Shown here: one piece after another, positions 62,111 through 64,000 of the stretch | Position numbering within the stretch: the stretch's first letter is position 1 | How the letters are laid out: each line of letters opens with the position of its first letter | Assembly: GCA_947000775.1 (NCBI GenBank) | Contig: CAMQGK010000634.1 | Location: forward strand, 22,852,001 to 22,916,000 | DNA from: Pterois miles | Lineage: Eukaryota > Chordata > Actinopteri > Perciformes > Scorpaenidae | Reading direction: 5' to 3' | DNA: 64,000 nucleotides | Notes under the pieces: model-generated | Told to the model about the DNA's origin: nothing | Databases searched by the model: none | Seen by the model: only the letters and a program-made list of their open reading frames with translations | Program-made: the position numbers and the translations under genes

Positions 62111-63559
62111 AAGCTACCTGGTAAAGCTGATAATATTTGGCCGTAGCTAAATTACATTTAGATTGATACAATTCATTTTCTTGTCAACTATAAAAACATT
62201 CTAGTTCAAGGTTGTCAGGCAGGCTGTTTGCAGTGTTACTGATATAAAGGATATACCAATATATAGAGGTGACTCGGATGAACTACCACTAATAATGTAA
62301 AAACGAATAGATAAGTGATTATCTATACTCACATCCCTATAAATGAACAGTCTCCTCCCTTTCAAGTTAGTGGTTGTACTCAGATTTTCTGAGGCGAGGG
62401 AAGTTCATATCTCCAGCCTTCCCACATATTTATCTTACAATTACATTTCAAAACTTTTTCATAACTTCAAACCAATGATTGTAATAGTGTAGTGTAATAA
62501 AGATCAGAGATTTGCAAATAATATATTTCCCAACATGCAGACCCTAAATTTAATTAGAAATTCCTAAGTGCATTAACTAAAAGCACACTCTAAACCACAG
62601 CCTTGAGTAGTTTGTACCATGCGTAATTTTCTACATTTACTGAGCAACAGCAATGGACTCTACTGCCTGGAAAGCTTATAATGTGATACAATCTAATAGA
62701 GAAACTCTGCAATAAATCTTTGTGGTGATGATTCATTTTTAAGTCCACCAGAGTGACAGCGATTCAACTTCATGTTCATTTTTAATCATACCATTTATGG
62801 TGGCATTGGATTGGACTGCATTTATAAGGTGCCTATGTATGGATGTACATGCTAATATAATGCAGTTAACACCCTCAATGGTGAGATGATTAACACTGCT
62901 TTGATTCGAGAGTAAAGCTTTGCTGAAAGTCATTGAAAAGGAGAGAGAGCAATTTACAGCCACTTGTCCCTGACATGGATCCCAATATGGTTCGATGGTG
63001 CCACAACAACAAAGAGCAGAACTAGCTCATAAAACAATTAAATGCTCTTACTGAAATTTGTCATATTAACGCTCTATGGACATTTGACTATTAGTAACAG
63101 ACATAACACAGATAAGATTGATACATAACAATGAACCATTCACAGGTTTGACCGGAGTTGCATAACTGCCCTCAACCTTTCATGACGTGTCATAATGAGT
63201 GGTTAGCCGGGAAAGGGCAGTTTGTTGAGAGCGCACGCATCTCATCTCTGAGTTTAATGGAGATGTGCCGATTAGCCTGGACAAGTGCAATTCTAAGAGT
63301 AATTTGATGTAATTAAAAACCCAGTCGGTGCTCATTTCTATTTTTATGGTGGTCTAATGTGACTCAATGTCACTTAATGTGGCCATCTATTCCCCAGAGT
63401 CCCCAGGGATGCAAGCATGGATGGCTGAGTTTGTGTTTGGGAAAGTTAATCCTCAACGCAGAACATGTAGACAATAGAGAGATGTATCAGAACTAATAAT
63501 GACCAAAACCACAACTACTCAATGAAAAATTTCTAAAGCATAACACACAAAAATCTACG

Positions 63560-63880
63560 GCTGTCAAAGTTAACACGATAAAAACTCCAACACAAATTCA
63601 TTTTTACGGCACTAAATTCTTAACGCATTAACGCAACTTTTTTGGTTGCAGCAGGCTCATGTCATACTTTCTTTGTTGAGAAAGAGTTTAAATAACACTC
63701 CAAATATACACTAAATTTTGGCGAAAAAAATGGCATGAGCATTTTCAATGTTATTCCTTGACCTCTGACCTCAAGAAATGTCAATGAACATGGCTTGTAC
63801 AGGTACCTACAAGTCTCCCCTTTACAGACATGCCCACTTTATGATAATCACATGCAGTTTTGTTCAAGTCATATGGTGCC
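63560..63880 (+). repeat. Dispersed TIR-element fragment (family X, copy 3)
   Basis: Begins GGCTGTCAAAGTTAACACGA, then TTCTTAACGCATTAACGCAA, TTGACCTCTGACCTCAAGAA and AAGTCTCCCCTTTACAGACA. The latter half matches 7370-7460 and the start matches the right end of 59441-59993 in reverse complement. Confidence 0.8.
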
Positions 63881-64000
63881 TTCATATGAAACTCGTGAAC
63901 TCATGTTCACAACATGGGACGTGGTGAACATGACATGCGTTGCATTCAAGTGGTTGAGTCGTGAAGAACACCGCTGCTAAGCAACGGCACTATTAACGTT

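Larger units (their letters stand above)
43782..64000 (-). other. Presumed upstream ATAD2B intron, at least 20 kb
   Basis: The exon at 43041-43781 needs a preceding exon ending one base into a codon (completed by AT). I found no minus-strand stretch matching the bromodomain or post-bromodomain region up to 64000, so this is either one large intron or contains short exons that I missed. It is filled with transposable-element remnants listed individually. The intervals 44.7-46.8, 53.0-54.3, 56.0-57.3 and 60.0-61.4 kb hold nothing recognisable. Confidence 0.5.

Overview
This is vertebrate nuclear DNA, almost certainly from a ray-finned (teleost) fish. The evidence is two multi-exon genes with canonical GT-AG introns, long AT-rich introns, CA/TG microsatellites, and a dense load of fish-type dispersed repeats: Tc1-like, TIR/MITE families, tRNA-headed SINEs and a non-LTR retrotransposon tail. 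There is no bacterial-style gene organisation, CRISPR array or operon. Most open reading frames longer than 60 codons are chance frames in introns or repeats.

Layout. (1) 1-4.9 kb is a degenerate AT-rich satellite (about 24-bp unit). It is interrupted at about 0.69-2.40 kb by unrelated DNA carrying a 48-bp minisatellite, and it flips to the opposite orientation at about 4.4 kb. (2) 4.9-14.4 kb is the 3' end of a plus-strand BTB-Kelch gene that I recognise as KLHL29. Two coding exons are present (9298-9442 and 14227-14410), with a repeat-filled intron between them. (3) 14.4-20.3 kb is the zone where two genes converge: the KLHL29 3' UTR, a tRNA-derived SINE, and the 3' UTR of the next gene. 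(4) 20.3-43.8 kb is the 3' end of a minus-strand gene that I recognise as ATAD2B (AAA+ ATPase/bromodomain chromatin protein). Four coding exons have matching splice phases: 43041-43781, 41526-41656, 29057-29185 and 20273-20314. They give roughly the last 346 residues, including the stop codon. (5) 43.8-64 kb is presumably upstream ATAD2B intron. I found no further exon there, only transposable-element remnants: a decayed Tc1-like copy, a TIR element holding a nested repeat, an 816-bp foldback palindrome, a REL-endonuclease non-LTR retrotransposon tail, several MITE copies, and a repeat with a period of about 130 bp.

The KLHL29 (+) / ATAD2B (-) tail-to-tail order is the same as on human 2p24, which supports both gene calls. 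The two genes are not known to act together: KLHL29 is a poorly characterised Kelch-family (presumed CUL3-adaptor type) protein and ATAD2B is a nuclear acetyl-histone reader. I see no convincing new biological system. The more unusual items are structural: the inverted satellite, the foldback, the nested transposons, and a short decayed ORF resembling the fish 'P2X7-like' repeat proteins placed just after an isolated satellite fragment.
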